Of a stretch of DNA of 52,192 bases, positions 17,292 through 25,954 are shown piece by piece. Within the stretch, counting starts at the first letter, position 1; every line of letters begins with the position of its first letter. Source of the stretch: JACVRM01 sp046262315 (GTDB taxonomy: Bacteria; Actinomycetota; Thermoleophilia; Gaiellales; Gaiellaceae). The notes beneath the pieces are model-generated. The model was not told the origin of the DNA and ran no database searches. It worked only from the letters and a program-made list of their open reading frames with translations. A program made the translations under genes and the position numbers. The DNA lies in the NCBI GenBank assembly GCA_046262315.1, contig JBHEMZ010000053.1, forward strand, positions 1-52,192. Reading direction: 5' to 3'.

Positions 17292-18149
17292 GTGCACGGT
17301 GCGTTGGCCGCCGCGGTCACGCCGCTTCGGAACGGTGGAGACGCGCTCGACGAGCGCGCCTTCGAGCCGTATGTCGACTTCCTCGCCGCGGGCGGTCTCG
17401 ACGGCCTACTCGCGCTCGGCACGACCGGCGAGGGAATCCTGCTGTCGCTCGACGAGCGCCGCTGCGCGACCGAGCTGTTCCTCGCGGCCTCGCGCGGCCG
17501 GCTTGCCGTCGCCGTGCACTGCGGAGCGCAGACGACGGCCGCCACGGTCGCGCTCGCAGAGCATGCGGCTGCGACGGGGGCTGACGCTGTGGCGGTGATC
17601 GCGCCGCCGTACTTCCGGCTCGACGACGCAGCACTCGCCGAGCACTTCCTGCGCGCCGCGCAGGCGTGCGCGCCTGTGCCGTTCTACCTCTACGAGTTCG
17701 AGGGCGCGAGCGGCTATGCGGTGCCAGTCCGGGTCGTGGAGCGGGTGCGCACAGGAGCCTCGAACCTCGCCGGACTCAAGGTCTCCGACGCGCCGTTCGA
17801 CCGCGTCGCGCCGTACCTGCTCGAGGGTCTGGACGTCTTCGTCGGGGCCGAGGCGCTGATCGCGGAGGGGCTCGGCGCCGGCGCGGCCGGGGCGGTGTCG
17901 GGTCTCGCGGCCGCGTTTCCCGAGCTGGTCGTTGCCGCCGTGCGGGACGGGAGCGGGGAGCGGGCAGCGGCCTGCGGCGAGCTGCGCGCTGCGGTCGAGC
18001 GCTTTCCGCGGCACGCTGCGCTGAAGACGATCCTGGCGCGGCGCGGGGTGCCGGTCGGCGGTGACGTACGGCGACCGCTGCGGCAGCTCACGGTGGCAGA
18101 AAGCGTTGAGCTGGACGAAGCAGTGCGGCCGTGGCTCGCATCGTCGTAG
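17292..18149 (+). CDS. DapA-family aldolase/hydro-lyase (Schiff-base lyase)
   Basis: 285 residues. TIM-barrel family I lyase with GTTGE at 43-47, the conserved tyrosine at 134 (FYLYEFEG in place of the usual YNVP) and the Schiff-base lysine at 163 (AGLKVSD). True dihydrodipicolinate synthase is unlikely because the substrate loop differs and no lysine genes adjoin. The gene overlaps the FAD oxidoreductase by 19 bases. In hydroxyproline catabolism a DapA-family deaminase is encoded next to a FAD D-hydroxyproline oxidase, so that is one possibility. A sugar-acid or pyruvate aldolase is another. Confidence 0.85.
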   Translation: MHGALAAAVTPLRNGGDALDERAFEPYVDFLAAGGLDGLLALGTTGEGILLSLDERRCATELFLAASRGRLAVAVHCGAQTTAATVALAEHAAATGADAVAVIAPPYFRLDDAALAEHFLRAAQACAPVPFYLYEFEGASGYAVPVRVVERVRTGASNLAGLKVSDAPFDRVAPYLLEGLDVFVGAEALIAEGLGAGAAGAVSGLAAAFPELVVAAVRDGSGERAAACGELRAAVERFPRHAALKTILARRGVPVGGDVRRPLRQLTVAESVELDEAVRPWLASS

Positions 18150-19183
18150 CCGGCGGCGGCGCCGTCGGCGCGAGCATCGTGTACCACCTAGCGCGGCGCG
18201 GCGCCCGTGGCGTGGTGCTGGCGGAACGCGGCACGATCGCGAGCGGCGCAACGGGCAAGGCGATGGGCGGCGTCCGCCAGCAGTTCTCCACTGCGGCCGA
18301 GGTGCGGCTTGCGCAGGCGAGCATCGGGCTCTTTCAGGAGCTCGGCGCGCCGCTCTTCGAGCAGGTCGGGTATCTGTTCCTCGCGACCTCTGAGGAGGGC
18401 CTCGCCGCGCTGGAGCAGCGGCGTGTGGTGCAGCGTGAGCTGGGCGTGCCGGTCGAGAGCGTGGACGCGTCATTCGTCCGTGGGCTGGCCACCGACGACG
18501 TGCTGGGCGCGGTTGTCTGCCGTGAGGACGGCGTGGCCGATCCGGCGGGCGTTACGCGCGAGCTCGTGCGCCGCGCGGCGGAAAGGGGAGTGGACGTTCG
18601 AGAGGGCGCGGACGCACTGGCACTTGACCGCGACATGCTCGTGATTGCTTGCGGTGCGTCCTCGCCCGCAGCGGGCGCGCGCGTGGGCGTCGAGCTGCCG
18701 ATCCGCCCGCTGTGCCGGCAGCTCGCCGACGTCGGTCCGGTCGGGCGCCTGCCGAGCGACCTGCCGATGACGATCGAGACCGAGACGGGTTTCCACTTCC
18801 GGCGGGTCGGCAGCGGCCTCCGGCTGGCGATGACGGAGCCGGCCGCGCGGTGGGGCGAGCGCGAGTGGGTGGACGCGACGCTCGTGGAGGACTGGCGCGC
18901 CCGCCTCGCCCGCCGCTACCCGCCGGCTGTAGGGGCGCCGGTCGTGCGCGCGTGGGCCGGCCTGTACGACATGACGCCCGACGCGCACCCCGTGATCGGC
19001 CCGGCCGCCGAGGATGTCTACATCGCCGCCGGCTTCTCGGGCCACGGCTTCATGCAGGCGCCTGCGGTAGGGGCGGCCGTCGCAGAGGAGCTCCTCGACG
19101 GGGAGTCGTCGCTCGACCTGTCGCCGTACCGCCTCGAGCGCTTCGCCGCCGGTGCCACGTTCCCCGAGACCCTCGTCCTCTGA
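18131..19183 (+). CDS. FAD-dependent oxidoreductase, DAO/DadA family
   Basis: 350 residues from GTG 18131. N-terminal Rossmann dinucleotide motif VVAGGGAVGASIVYHL, then GATGKAMGGVRQQ. C-terminal flavin segment DAHPVIGPAAEDVYIAAGFSG followed by GHGFMQAPAVG, typical of glycine oxidase/D-amino-acid dehydrogenase-like enzymes. It probably oxidises a secondary or D-amino acid to an imine. The overlap with the aldolase gene implies a coupled two-step pathway. Substrate not determinable. It lies convergent with the small YdhR-like gene. Confidence 0.88.
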   Translation: MARIVVAGGGAVGASIVYHLARRGARGVVLAERGTIASGATGKAMGGVRQQFSTAAEVRLAQASIGLFQELGAPLFEQVGYLFLATSEEGLAALEQRRVVQRELGVPVESVDASFVRGLATDDVLGAVVCREDGVADPAGVTRELVRRAAERGVDVREGADALALDRDMLVIACGASSPAAGARVGVELPIRPLCRQLADVGPVGRLPSDLPMTIETETGFHFRRVGSGLRLAMTEPAARWGEREWVDATLVEDWRARLARRYPPAVGAPVVRAWAGLYDMTPDAHPVIGPAAEDVYIAAGFSGHGFMQAPAVGAAVAEELLDGESSLDLSPYRLERFAAGATFPETLVL

Positions 19184-19223
19184 ATCGGCACACATCCGGC
19201 ACAGACAAGTGCGGAAGTTCCCG

Positions 19224-19556
19224 CTAGTCCTCGAAGGCGAGCCCGAGGCCGAGAGCTGGTCGAAGGCGTACTCCCCCTCGATCGTGGCCTCCATGTCGAA
19301 CTCCTCGCCGATGTCGCGATCCTTCCCGATCAGCTCGCGCGCGCGGCTCGGGAGGTCCTGCCGCGCCGCCTCGTGCGACTCCCAGAGGTAGATCGCGCCC
19401 CAGCGCTCCGTCGCCTCGTCCGATATCCAGAGCCTTGAAGCGCAGTCCCGGCACCTCCTCGAATGCGTCCACCGACTCGTCGCGCAGGTAGCGGCGCAGC
19501 TCGGCGACCGTCGTCTTCGAATCGGCCAGGTTCCAGAGGACGATACGAACGAGCAC
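19224..19556 (-). pseudogene. YdhR-like (ABM-fold) monooxygenase-type protein, frameshifted
   Basis: GTG 19556 begins RIVLWNLADSKTTVAELR, and about 43 residues read well to PGLRFKA. A +1 change near 19435 moves the good frame (WISDEATERWGAIYLWES...GEEFDMEATIEG) to another phase. A second change near 19250 is needed to reach the natural ending GLAFED and stop. The reconstructed protein of about 110 residues resembles YdhR/antibiotic-monooxygenase-like small ferredoxin-fold proteins. The start overlaps the stop of the 48-codon gene by one base. Either a recent pseudogene or two sequencing errors. Confidence 0.6.
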
Positions 19557-19702
19557 TACGCGTGAGGATCCGGCAGCTTCGCAAGGAGGTGCTTGATCAG
19601 ACGCAGCACGTCGGCCTCGTCGTGGCCGAAGTCTCCGAGGTACGAGTGGAGCGCGGAGCGCAGTAGCGCCACCTCTTCGTCTGTGAGTTCGAGCGTGTTC
19701 AT
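19556..19702 (-). CDS. Small acidic helical protein (48 residues)
   Basis: ATG 19702 to TAG 19556. Reads MNTLELTDEEVALLRSAL, HSYLGDFGHDEADVLR, LIKHLLAKLPDPHA. Two amphipathic helices, no membrane segment. TAGGCT 6 bases before the ATG points to a leaderless start. The stop TAG shares its G with the GTG of the YdhR-like gene, so they form an operon. Function unknown. Confidence 0.65.
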   Translation of the reverse strand: MNTLELTDEEVALLRSALHSYLGDFGHDEADVLRLIKHLLAKLPDPHA

Positions 19703-19708
19703 GCGATG

Positions 19709-19714
19709 AGCCTA
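19709..19714 (-). promoter_or_regulatory. Leaderless -10 box for the 48-residue gene
   Basis: TAGGCT on the minus strand with a 6-base spacer to ATG 19702. Confidence 0.5.
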
Positions 19715-19726
19715 GACCGGGTGGCT

Positions 19727-19831
19727 TCAGGACGGCGGCTCGTAGCCGCGGCGGGGCGGCGCCGAAGTGAGGAACTTCAGCTCCTCTTCGCCGGACACCG
19801 GGCGGCGGGTGACGGCCGGATCGACGCGCAC
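19727..19831 (-). CDS. Possible 34-residue ORF after the carboxyltransferase gene
   Basis: GTG 19831 to TGA 19727, beginning 10 bases after the carboxyltransferase stop. Reads RVDPAVTRRPVSGEEEL, KFLTSAPPRRGYEPPS. The position is where actinobacterial carboxylases often carry a small epsilon subunit, but I see no epsilon motif. Weak AGGCG upstream. Low confidence. Confidence 0.35.
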   Translation of the reverse strand: MRVDPAVTRRPVSGEEELKFLTSAPPRRGYEPPS

Positions 19832-19841
19832 GAAGCGCCTG

Positions 19842-21398
19842 CTACATGCGGAAGATTCCGAAGGTCGTCTCCGGGATCGGCGCGTTCAGCGCGGCCGAGA
19901 GGCCGAGCGCCAGGACGCGGCGGGTGTCGAGCGGGTCGATGATGCCGTCGTCCCACAGCCGCGCCGTCGAGTAGTACGGGTTGCCCTCCGCCTCGTACTT
20001 GGCGCGGATCTCCTCCGGATCTGCGTCGCCGACCATCGTCAGAACTGTCGCGGCTTGCTCGCCGCCCATCACCGAGATGCGCGCATTCGGCCACATCCAG
20101 AGCTGGCGCGGCCCGTAGGCGCGGCCTGCCATTCCGTAGTTGCCCGCGCCGAACGAGCCGCCGATCACGACCGTGAACTTCGGCACCTCCGCACAGGCGA
20201 CCGCCATGACGAGCTTCGCGCCGTCGCGCGCAATGCCACCCGCCTCGTACTCGACGCCAACCATGAAGCCGGTGATGTTCTGGAGGAACACGAGCGGGAC
20301 ACGACGCTTGCAGCAGAGCTCGATGAAGTGCGCGCCCTTCTGGGCCGACTCGGCGAAGAGGACGCCGTTCGAGGCGAGGATGCCCACCGGGAAGCCCTCG
20401 ATGCGCGCGAACCCGCAGACGAGCGTCTCGCCGTAGAGCGTCTTGAACTCGTCGAAGCGCGAGCCGTCCACGAGGCGGGCGACGACCTCGCGGGCGTCGA
20501 GCGGCTGGCGGTGATCCTCGGGCACGAGCCCGTAGAGGTCCTCGGGGTCGGCCACCGGGGCCTCGGGCCGGGCCACCTCCCACGGCGCCTCCTTGCGCCC
20601 ATGCAGGTTGCGCACGATCTGCCGTACGAGCGCCAGCGCGTGCTCGTCCGAGGTGGCGTAGTGGTCGGCCACGCCGGAGCGCCGCGCGTGCACGTCCGCG
20701 CCGCCGAGCTCCTCCGCGGTCACCTCCTGGCCGGTGGCGGCCTTCACGAGCGGCGGGCCGCCGATGAAGATGGTGCCCGTGCCGCGCACGATGACCGTCT
20801 CGTCGCTCATGGCCGGCACGTAGGCGCCCCCCGCGGTGCAGGAGCCCATCACCGCCGCGATCTGCGGGATGCCGGCTGCCGAGAGGCGCGCCTGGTTGTA
20901 GAAGATCCGCCCGAAGTGCTCCCGGTCCGGGAAGACCTCGGCCTGCAGGGGCAGGAACGCGCCGCCCGAGTCGACCAGGTAGATGCACGGCAGCCGGTTC
21001 TGCTCTGCCACCTCCTGCGCGCGCAGGTGCTTCTTGACCGTCAGCGGGAAGTAGGAGCCGCCCTTGACGGTCGCGTCGTTCGCAACGATCACGCACTCGC
21101 GACCCTCGACGACGCCGATGCCGGTCACGATGCCGGCCGACGGCGCCTGGCCCTCGTAGACGTCCCAGGCGGCGAGCGCGGAGAGCTCGAGGAAGGCGCT
21201 GCCCGGATCGACGAGCCGGTCGATGCGCTCGCGCGCCGGCAGCTTGCCGCGCGAGCGGTGCCGCTCGAGCGCGCGCTCTCCGCCGCCGGCTGCCGCCTGC
21301 GCGGTGCGCTCGCGCAGCTCGGCGACGAGTGCGGCCATCCGCTCGGAGCGCTGCCGGAAGACGTCCGTCCGGTCGACGTGCGACGTGAGCACCGCCAC
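19842..21398 (-). CDS. Acyl-CoA carboxylase carboxyltransferase subunit, methylcrotonyl-CoA type
   Basis: 518 residues from GTG 21398. Two crotonase-like carboxyltransferase domains. The N-terminal half has LSALAAWDVYEGQAPSAG, SYFPLTVKKHLRAQEVA and GGAYVPAMSDETVIV. The C-terminal half has KGAHFIELCCKRRVP, LQNITGFMVG and NARISVMGGEQAA. These segments are those of 3-methylcrotonyl-CoA (or geranyl-CoA) carboxylase beta rather than propionyl-CoA carboxylase. It transfers carboxyl from biotin to the acyl-CoA. The biotin subunit gene lies 3.8 kb downstream on the same strand, separated by unrelated genes. Confidence 0.92.
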   Translation of the reverse strand: MAVLTSHVDRTDVFRQRSERMAALVAELRERTAQAAAGGGERALERHRSRGKLPARERIDRLVDPGSAFLELSALAAWDVYEGQAPSAGIVTGIGVVEGRECVIVANDATVKGGSYFPLTVKKHLRAQEVAEQNRLPCIYLVDSGGAFLPLQAEVFPDREHFGRIFYNQARLSAAGIPQIAAVMGSCTAGGAYVPAMSDETVIVRGTGTIFIGGPPLVKAATGQEVTAEELGGADVHARRSGVADHYATSDEHALALVRQIVRNLHGRKEAPWEVARPEAPVADPEDLYGLVPEDHRQPLDAREVVARLVDGSRFDEFKTLYGETLVCGFARIEGFPVGILASNGVLFAESAQKGAHFIELCCKRRVPLVFLQNITGFMVGVEYEAGGIARDGAKLVMAVACAEVPKFTVVIGGSFGAGNYGMAGRAYGPRQLWMWPNARISVMGGEQAATVLTMVGDADPEEIRAKYEAEGNPYYSTARLWDDGIIDPLDTRRVLALGLSAALNAPIPETTFGIFRM

Positions 21399-21405
21399 GG
21401 CAGGG

Positions 21406-21411
21406 AGCGTA
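21406..21411 (-). promoter_or_regulatory. Leaderless -10 box for carboxyltransferase gene
   Basis: TACGCT on the minus strand, 7 bases before GTG 21398. An overlapping TATACG is an alternative. Confidence 0.4.
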
Positions 21412-21434
21412 TAGGCGAGAGCTGCCGGGACGAC

Positions 21435-21440
21435 TACGGT
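21435..21440 (+). promoter_or_regulatory. Leaderless -10 box for moeA
   Basis: TACGGT, 6 bases before GTG 21447. Confidence 0.5.
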
Positions 21441-21446
21441 TGCGCT

Positions 21447-22625
21447 GTGGCCGAGCTCCTGTCGCTGGACGAGGCGTTGGTGCAGATCCTGGAGCGGGCG
21501 CGACCGCTCGCGTTGGAGGATGTCGCCCTAGCCGACGCGGCGGGCCGGGTGCTCGCCGAGGGCGCACGCGCGCGGGTCGACCTGCCGCCGTTCGACAGCT
21601 CGGCGATGGACGGCTACGCCCTGCGCTCGCGAGACACCCCGGGTGAGCTGCCGGTCGTGGCCCGCATCGCGGCCGGCCTGCCCGCCTCCCGGGCGCTGGA
21701 GCCCGGGGAGGCGATGGCGATCGCTACGGGCGGCGTGGTGCCCGCCGGCGCCGACGCGGTCGTGCAGCTCGAGGTGGTGGAGGAGCTGGACGGCTCCCTG
21801 CGCGTCTCCGACGCGGTTGCCGAGGGCGCACACGTGCGGCCGCGGGGAGGCGACCTTCGTGCGGGGGACGAAGTCGTCCCGGCCGGCACGCGCCTGGGTC
21901 CCGCGCAACTCGGTGCGCTCGGGGCCGCGGGCGTCGCCGGCGTGCGGTGCGCGCGACGGCCGCGCGTCGCCGTCCTGGCCACCGGCACGGAGCTGCGCCC
22001 GCCGGGCGAGCCGCTCGCTCCGGGGCAGATCTATGACGCGAACGGGGTGATGCTGGCTGCCCAGGTGGTGGCCGCGGGCGGCGTGCCGGCGCCGCTGGCG
22101 GCGGTAGGAGACGACGGGGCCTCGCACCGCGAGGCCCTGGCGCGCGCTCTCGAGCGCGACGTGGTGGTCTCCTCGGGGGGCGTGTCGGTCGGGCCCCACG
22201 ACCTCGTCCGCACCGTCGGGGCGGAGCTCGGCGTCGAGGAGATCTTCTGGCGCGTGGCGGTGAAGCCCGGCAAGCCGGTCTGGTTCGGCGTGCGGGGCGA
22301 GACGCTCGTCTTTGGCCTACCCGGGAACCCTGTCTCGTCGCTCGTCTGCTTCGAGCTGTTCGTACGGCCGGCGCTGGCCGCCCTGCAAGGTCTCGCAGAT
22401 CCACGCCCGCCCTTCCGCGACGGAACCCTGGCACGGCCGGTGCGTCGTAATGCCGCCCGGGATGAGCTCGTACGGGCGCGCACGATGGGCGGCGCGCTCG
22501 AGCCGCTCGCCGGACAGGAGTCGCACATGATCGCCCGGGCGGCCGGCGCCGACGCGCTGGTGCTCGTCCCTCGCGGCGAGGGCGAGCTCGCCGGGGGGGA
22601 ACCGGTGCGCTACCTGCCGCTCTAG
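21447..22625 (+). CDS. moeA: Molybdopterin molybdotransferase MoeA
   Basis: 392 residues from GTG 21447, normal MoeA length. It has the family segments PPFDSSAMDGYAL near 50, IYDANGVML in the MoCF-fold domain, SSGGVSVGPHD, KPGKPVWFG and GLPGNPVSSLVCFELF. It inserts molybdate into adenylated molybdopterin to finish molybdenum cofactor. No other moa/mob genes or molybdoenzymes are in the window. It is transcribed divergently from the carboxyltransferase, 48 bases apart. The open frame continues 1.7 kb upstream but only as antisense of that gene. Confidence 0.95.
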   Translation: MAELLSLDEALVQILERARPLALEDVALADAAGRVLAEGARARVDLPPFDSSAMDGYALRSRDTPGELPVVARIAAGLPASRALEPGEAMAIATGGVVPAGADAVVQLEVVEELDGSLRVSDAVAEGAHVRPRGGDLRAGDEVVPAGTRLGPAQLGALGAAGVAGVRCARRPRVAVLATGTELRPPGEPLAPGQIYDANGVMLAAQVVAAGGVPAPLAAVGDDGASHREALARALERDVVVSSGGVSVGPHDLVRTVGAELGVEEIFWRVAVKPGKPVWFGVRGETLVFGLPGNPVSSLVCFELFVRPALAALQGLADPRPPFRDGTLARPVRRNAARDELVRARTMGGALEPLAGQESHMIARAAGADALVLVPRGEGELAGGEPVRYLPL

Positions 22626-22633
22626 GAGGGTTG

Positions 22634-23818
22634 CTAGCGAGGCATGAGGCGGAAGGCGCCGAAGGCGGGCTTGCGCTTGCCCCTGAAGGTCATGAGCCCC
22701 GACTGCCAGTCGCCCAGCGCCCGCTGGTCGCGAAGCAGGAACCAGAGCATCATGTCGATGCGGGGGTGCCGCCGGGCGATCGCGTAGGCCTGGCGCAGGT
22801 AGCGCGCCTGCTTGGAGTACGTGACGCCGAAGAGCCGGTCCGGCGGACGGGTCTGGTAGCCGTACTCGGTGATCCAGATGCGCTTGCGGCCGTAGAGGCG
22901 GGTCACTTCCCGTACCAGGTCGCTGATGTTGCCGAGGATGACGGGCGGGGCGATGCGGCCGCGCTTGCCGAGGTTCACCTTCGGCTTCGAGGCGGGGGTC
23001 TCGGAGGGTTTGCCGTAGTAGGGGTGGTGGGCGTAGGCGTCGAAGCGCCGCAGGCCCGCCTTTCTGAGCCCGCGCAGGAACGCGATCGGCCCGATCGAGC
23101 CGCGCGCGCGTCCGGCGATGTTGTTGCCGCGCGGCGCAGTCACGCCGCACGCGACCTTCTCGGCACGCAGGAGGGTGGCGTGGACGCCCGCGTAGACCGC
23201 CGCGCAGATGCGTGCGTAGTCGCGGGGGCTCTGCGCGATCCAGCGGCGCTTCTTGCCGCTGCCGACTCGCTTGAACTGCGGGTGGAGGAACAGGGGGTTG
23301 TTGGGCTCGTTCCAGGCCAGCCAGTGACGGACGGCGGGCAGCGCCACGTCCTGAGTCTCGGGGTTGCTGTCGTCGGGGACGAAGCTGCCGCTGTAGCGCT
23401 TCGCCGCCGCGTACGCGAAGTTGCGCAGGTCGCGGGCCACCCGTGGGGCCCGGTTGCCGCGCGGGCCGCCGCCGGCCCAGGCCGGTGTCCGGTAGATGGA
23501 GAAGACGACCTTGATGCGCTGCTTGGCGGCCTCTCGCGCCATGCGGTCGTAGGGGACCCAGTCGTACGCAGGGTCGGCAGGGTTCGCGGGCTGGGCGGGG
23601 CGTCTCGTCGCGACGCCGATCGGGCCTCCCCAGTAGAGGTTGGAGCGGATCGCCTGGACGCGCAGCGTCTTCAGCAGCGGGAAGGAGCGATCGGGGTAGC
23701 CCAGCGTCTCGGACTCGTCGAACAGGCCGACGAGCAGCCCGCGCGCACCGGTGGCGGCGGCCGGCGCGAGCGCGCTCAGCGCGACGAGCAGCACGGCGAG
23801 AACAGCGACCCTCTTCAT
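22634..23818 (-). CDS. Secreted glycoside hydrolase-like protein (clan GH-A TIM barrel)
   Basis: 394 residues with a Sec signal peptide (1-25). The TIM-barrel motifs are HWLAWNEPNNP (proposed acid/base E171) and RIWITEYGYQT (proposed nucleophile E318), the strand 4 and strand 7 glutamates of clan GH-A such as GH5 or GH39. Histidines in AYAHHPYYGK also fit a sugar site. ATG 23818 has GAGGAG five bases upstream. Substrate unknown; plausibly a cell-wall or plant polysaccharide. It ends 8 bases from the convergent moeA stop. Confidence 0.8.
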   Translation of the reverse strand: MKRVAVLAVLLVALSALAPAAATGARGLLVGLFDESETLGYPDRSFPLLKTLRVQAIRSNLYWGGPIGVATRRPAQPANPADPAYDWVPYDRMAREAAKQRIKVVFSIYRTPAWAGGGPRGNRAPRVARDLRNFAYAAAKRYSGSFVPDDSNPETQDVALPAVRHWLAWNEPNNPLFLHPQFKRVGSGKKRRWIAQSPRDYARICAAVYAGVHATLLRAEKVACGVTAPRGNNIAGRARGSIGPIAFLRGLRKAGLRRFDAYAHHPYYGKPSETPASKPKVNLGKRGRIAPPVILGNISDLVREVTRLYGRKRIWITEYGYQTRPPDRLFGVTYSKQARYLRQAYAIARRHPRIDMMLWFLLRDQRALGDWQSGLMTFRGKRKPAFGAFRLMPR

Positions 23819-24097
23819 GGATCTCCTCGGCTAGTGGGACGGTCCTGGCTGGTTTTCGACGATTCAGACGGCCACCCCTGCCGGGTTGTTGCCGGAGCGG
23901 AACCGGTTTTACAGGATCCGAACGGGCGTGTTGCGCCTGCTCATGGCGTCGTCTCGCGCCGCCCCAACGGGCCGATTGTGGTGGGCATGGCCCGTACGGA
24001 CAGGGCCGAAAGAGCGACTAGCGGAGCCCAACTCTCGCTGTTTACAGTAGAGGCAACATCCGCACGGCGCGCCGGCGGTCAACGGAAGGAGGGAAGC
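23819..24097. other. Intergenic region between divergent secreted-protein genes
   Basis: 279 bases with no supported gene. Lower GC in the stretch around 23,920 (GGTTTTACAGG) and near 24,045 (GTTTACAGTAGAGG) suggests promoters for the two divergent genes, but no clear -35/-10 pair was identified. A GGAAGGAGGG ribosome site ends it. Confidence 0.5.
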
Positions 24098-25954
24098 ATG
24101 CGAGCCTCAGGCTCTTCGAGACGCGCGGCGCTCGCCGCCGTGCTCGGCATCTGCACGGGCGCTATCGTCGGCGGTGCGCTCCTCTTCGCCTCGCCGGCGG
24201 CCGAGGGCGATGCCAACGACCGGCCGAGCCTCGATCCGGCGCGGCTCATCGACGCTGCCCACGTCCCGGCGCTCCTGACGGTGCCCGGCGAGCCGGTCGA
24301 GCTGCGCTACGACATCTACTGTCCGCCGCCCGACGGGCACGAAGGAGCACCCTGCGACGCTAGCGGGAGCGTCTTCGTGCGCAGAGGGGCTGCGGGCCCG
24401 TTCCGCGAGCTGCCGCTCGTGCTCGACGAAGGGGCGCCCGAGGGCCGCTACGTCGCGCGCGTTCCAGCTGCGCTGGCCGCGGATCCGAGCGGCTTCGACT
24501 ACTACGCCGTGGTTCGCAACCGGCAGACCGGCGCGGCGCTGACCGTTCCTGGCGGCGGTGCGGCGGCGCCGCAACGCAGCCTGCCGATCCGGGGTGCCAG
24601 AGTGGTCGACCTGGGTGTTCACGCGTTCGGGCGCACAATCGCGGCAACCGAGCGCGTCTTCGCTGCAGGCTGGGGCGACGGCGCAAACCAGGTCGGCCTC
24701 GAGGGCGGTCCGGAAACGCAGCCCATCGGCCCCTCTGCGTTCGACGTTTCCGACGGGGGCACGCTCACCGTGCTCGACCAGGTGAACCGCCGGGCGCTCA
24801 TCGTCGACCGGCGTCGCACGCGGTCCGAGGCGGTGCCGCTCGGGATCAACGGCACGATCGCGGATCTCGCCGTGGCCCGGGACGGCACTGCCTGGGTGCT
24901 CGAGACGGCCGGACCGGGGAGTCCGCTCCTCCGGGCGTTCAGCTCCGGGGGGCAGCAGACGCGGGTCGTGCCGCTCGCCGAGCGCACGGCGTCGCAGGTC
25001 CGGCTCGTCCCGTCCGGGCCTGTCGTCAAGCAGTACCCGTCCGAGGAGTGGCTGCCGGCGACGGCGGCCGCGACGACCCTCGGCCGTGCCGCCCAGCGCG
25101 CGGCGGGCGAGCCCGCGCAGCCGCTGGAGGACGGCCGGCGGGTGTCCGTGCTGCTCGTGAGGAACGAGCTGCGGGCCGCACTGATCGGCGCCTCCGGCGT
25201 CGAGCGCACGTGGCGTGTGCGCAGCACGACACCGCTCGGTGAGGTGCAGCTCGCGGAGCCGCTCGGCGAGAGCCTCGTCGTCGTGCAGCGCGTCTACAAG
25301 GAGGGCCGCGACGAGTTCGTCGTACTCGTGCTGGGCGAGGCCGGAATTCGCTCACGCTTCACGGTGGCCTCGGCCGACTGGGCCGAGACGGCACCGCTCT
25401 CGCGCTTCCGGCTGGCCGGCGGGTCGCTGTACCGCCTCGGCTCGGACCGCCGGGGAGCTCACGTGGACCGCTTCGACCTGGAGGTGACGTGGTGTCACGC
25501 ACAACTCGATCGGCGACCGTCGGGATCGTGGCCTTCGTCGGCGCTTTCACCGCCGCGCTCGTGGCCGCCGGGATCGCTCTCGGCTACCACACGAACTTCG
25601 TGGGCGCCTACTGCAACTCCAACCCGCCGCAGTACACGCCCTACTTCACCCGTGACGGCTCGATCGACGTGGCTCTACGGGCTCGCTGGGAGGGCTACCA
25701 GTGGGGAGGCGGGTGCTGGAACAACAACGACGTCGACGATGCGCCCGGCGACCAGACCCAAGACCCCTACACGCGAGGCGAGGGCGGAGACTGCTCGGGA
25801 TTCACGTTCAAGGTCTGGCGCGAATCGGAAAACACCTCGGACAAGGCCGCCTGGCAGTGGAACATGCTGCGCTTCGTGCACGGTCCGTACTCGTCCTACA
25901 GCTACAAGGTGGGCAGCGGCGCGCCCCACGTCACGTACGCGAAGAGCGGGCTGA
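24098..25954 (+). CDS. Membrane-anchored extracytoplasmic protein, propeller-like; stop codon lost
   Basis: ATG 24098 follows GGAAGGAGGGAAGC. One N-terminal membrane anchor or signal (about 10-32). The outer part has beta-rich, blade-like segments (TLTVLDQVNRRALIVDR, then IADLAVARDGTAWVLE) and no catalytic motif known to me. Sensible protein ends at about residue 464 (DRFDLEV). The frame then runs on, out of phase, through the next gene to 25954, giving a Ser/Thr/Arg-rich tail typical of wrong-frame GC-rich DNA. Loss of one G in the GGAGG at 25480-25484 would give a stop at once. The true end is therefore probably 25487, and a frameshift or altered stop is present. First gene of a three-gene envelope operon. 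Confidence 0.6.
   Translation: MRASGSSRRAALAAVLGICTGAIVGGALLFASPAAEGDANDRPSLDPARLIDAAHVPALLTVPGEPVELRYDIYCPPPDGHEGAPCDASGSVFVRRGAAGPFRELPLVLDEGAPEGRYVARVPAALAADPSGFDYYAVVRNRQTGAALTVPGGGAAAPQRSLPIRGARVVDLGVHAFGRTIAATERVFAAGWGDGANQVGLEGGPETQPIGPSAFDVSDGGTLTVLDQVNRRALIVDRRRTRSEAVPLGINGTIADLAVARDGTAWVLETAGPGSPLLRAFSSGGQQTRVVPLAERTASQVRLVPSGPVVKQYPSEEWLPATAAATTLGRAAQRAAGEPAQPLEDGRRVSVLLVRNELRAALIGASGVERTWRVRSTTPLGEVQLAEPLGESLVVVQRVYKEGRDEFVVLVLGEAGIRSRFTVASADWAETAPLSRFRLAGGSLYRLGSDRRGAHVDRFDLEVTWCHAQLDRRPSGSWPSSALSPPRSWPPGSLSATTRTSWAPTATPTRRSTRPTSPVTARSTWLYGLAGRATSGEAGAGTTTTSTMRPATRPKTPTREARAETARDSRSRSGANRKTPRTRPPGSGTCCASCTVRTRPTATRWAAARPTSRTRRAG

Noticed and set aside
17292..18149. Dihydrodipicolinate synthase (dapA) for lysine biosynthesis
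   Set aside because: The tyrosine motif differs (YEF), no lysine genes adjoin, and it is coupled to an amine-oxidising flavoenzyme.
19767..21446. Long plus-strand extension of the moeA frame (952 codons in all)
   Set aside because: The upstream 560 codons are antisense to the carboxyltransferase; MoeA homology and the TACGGT box define GTG 21447.
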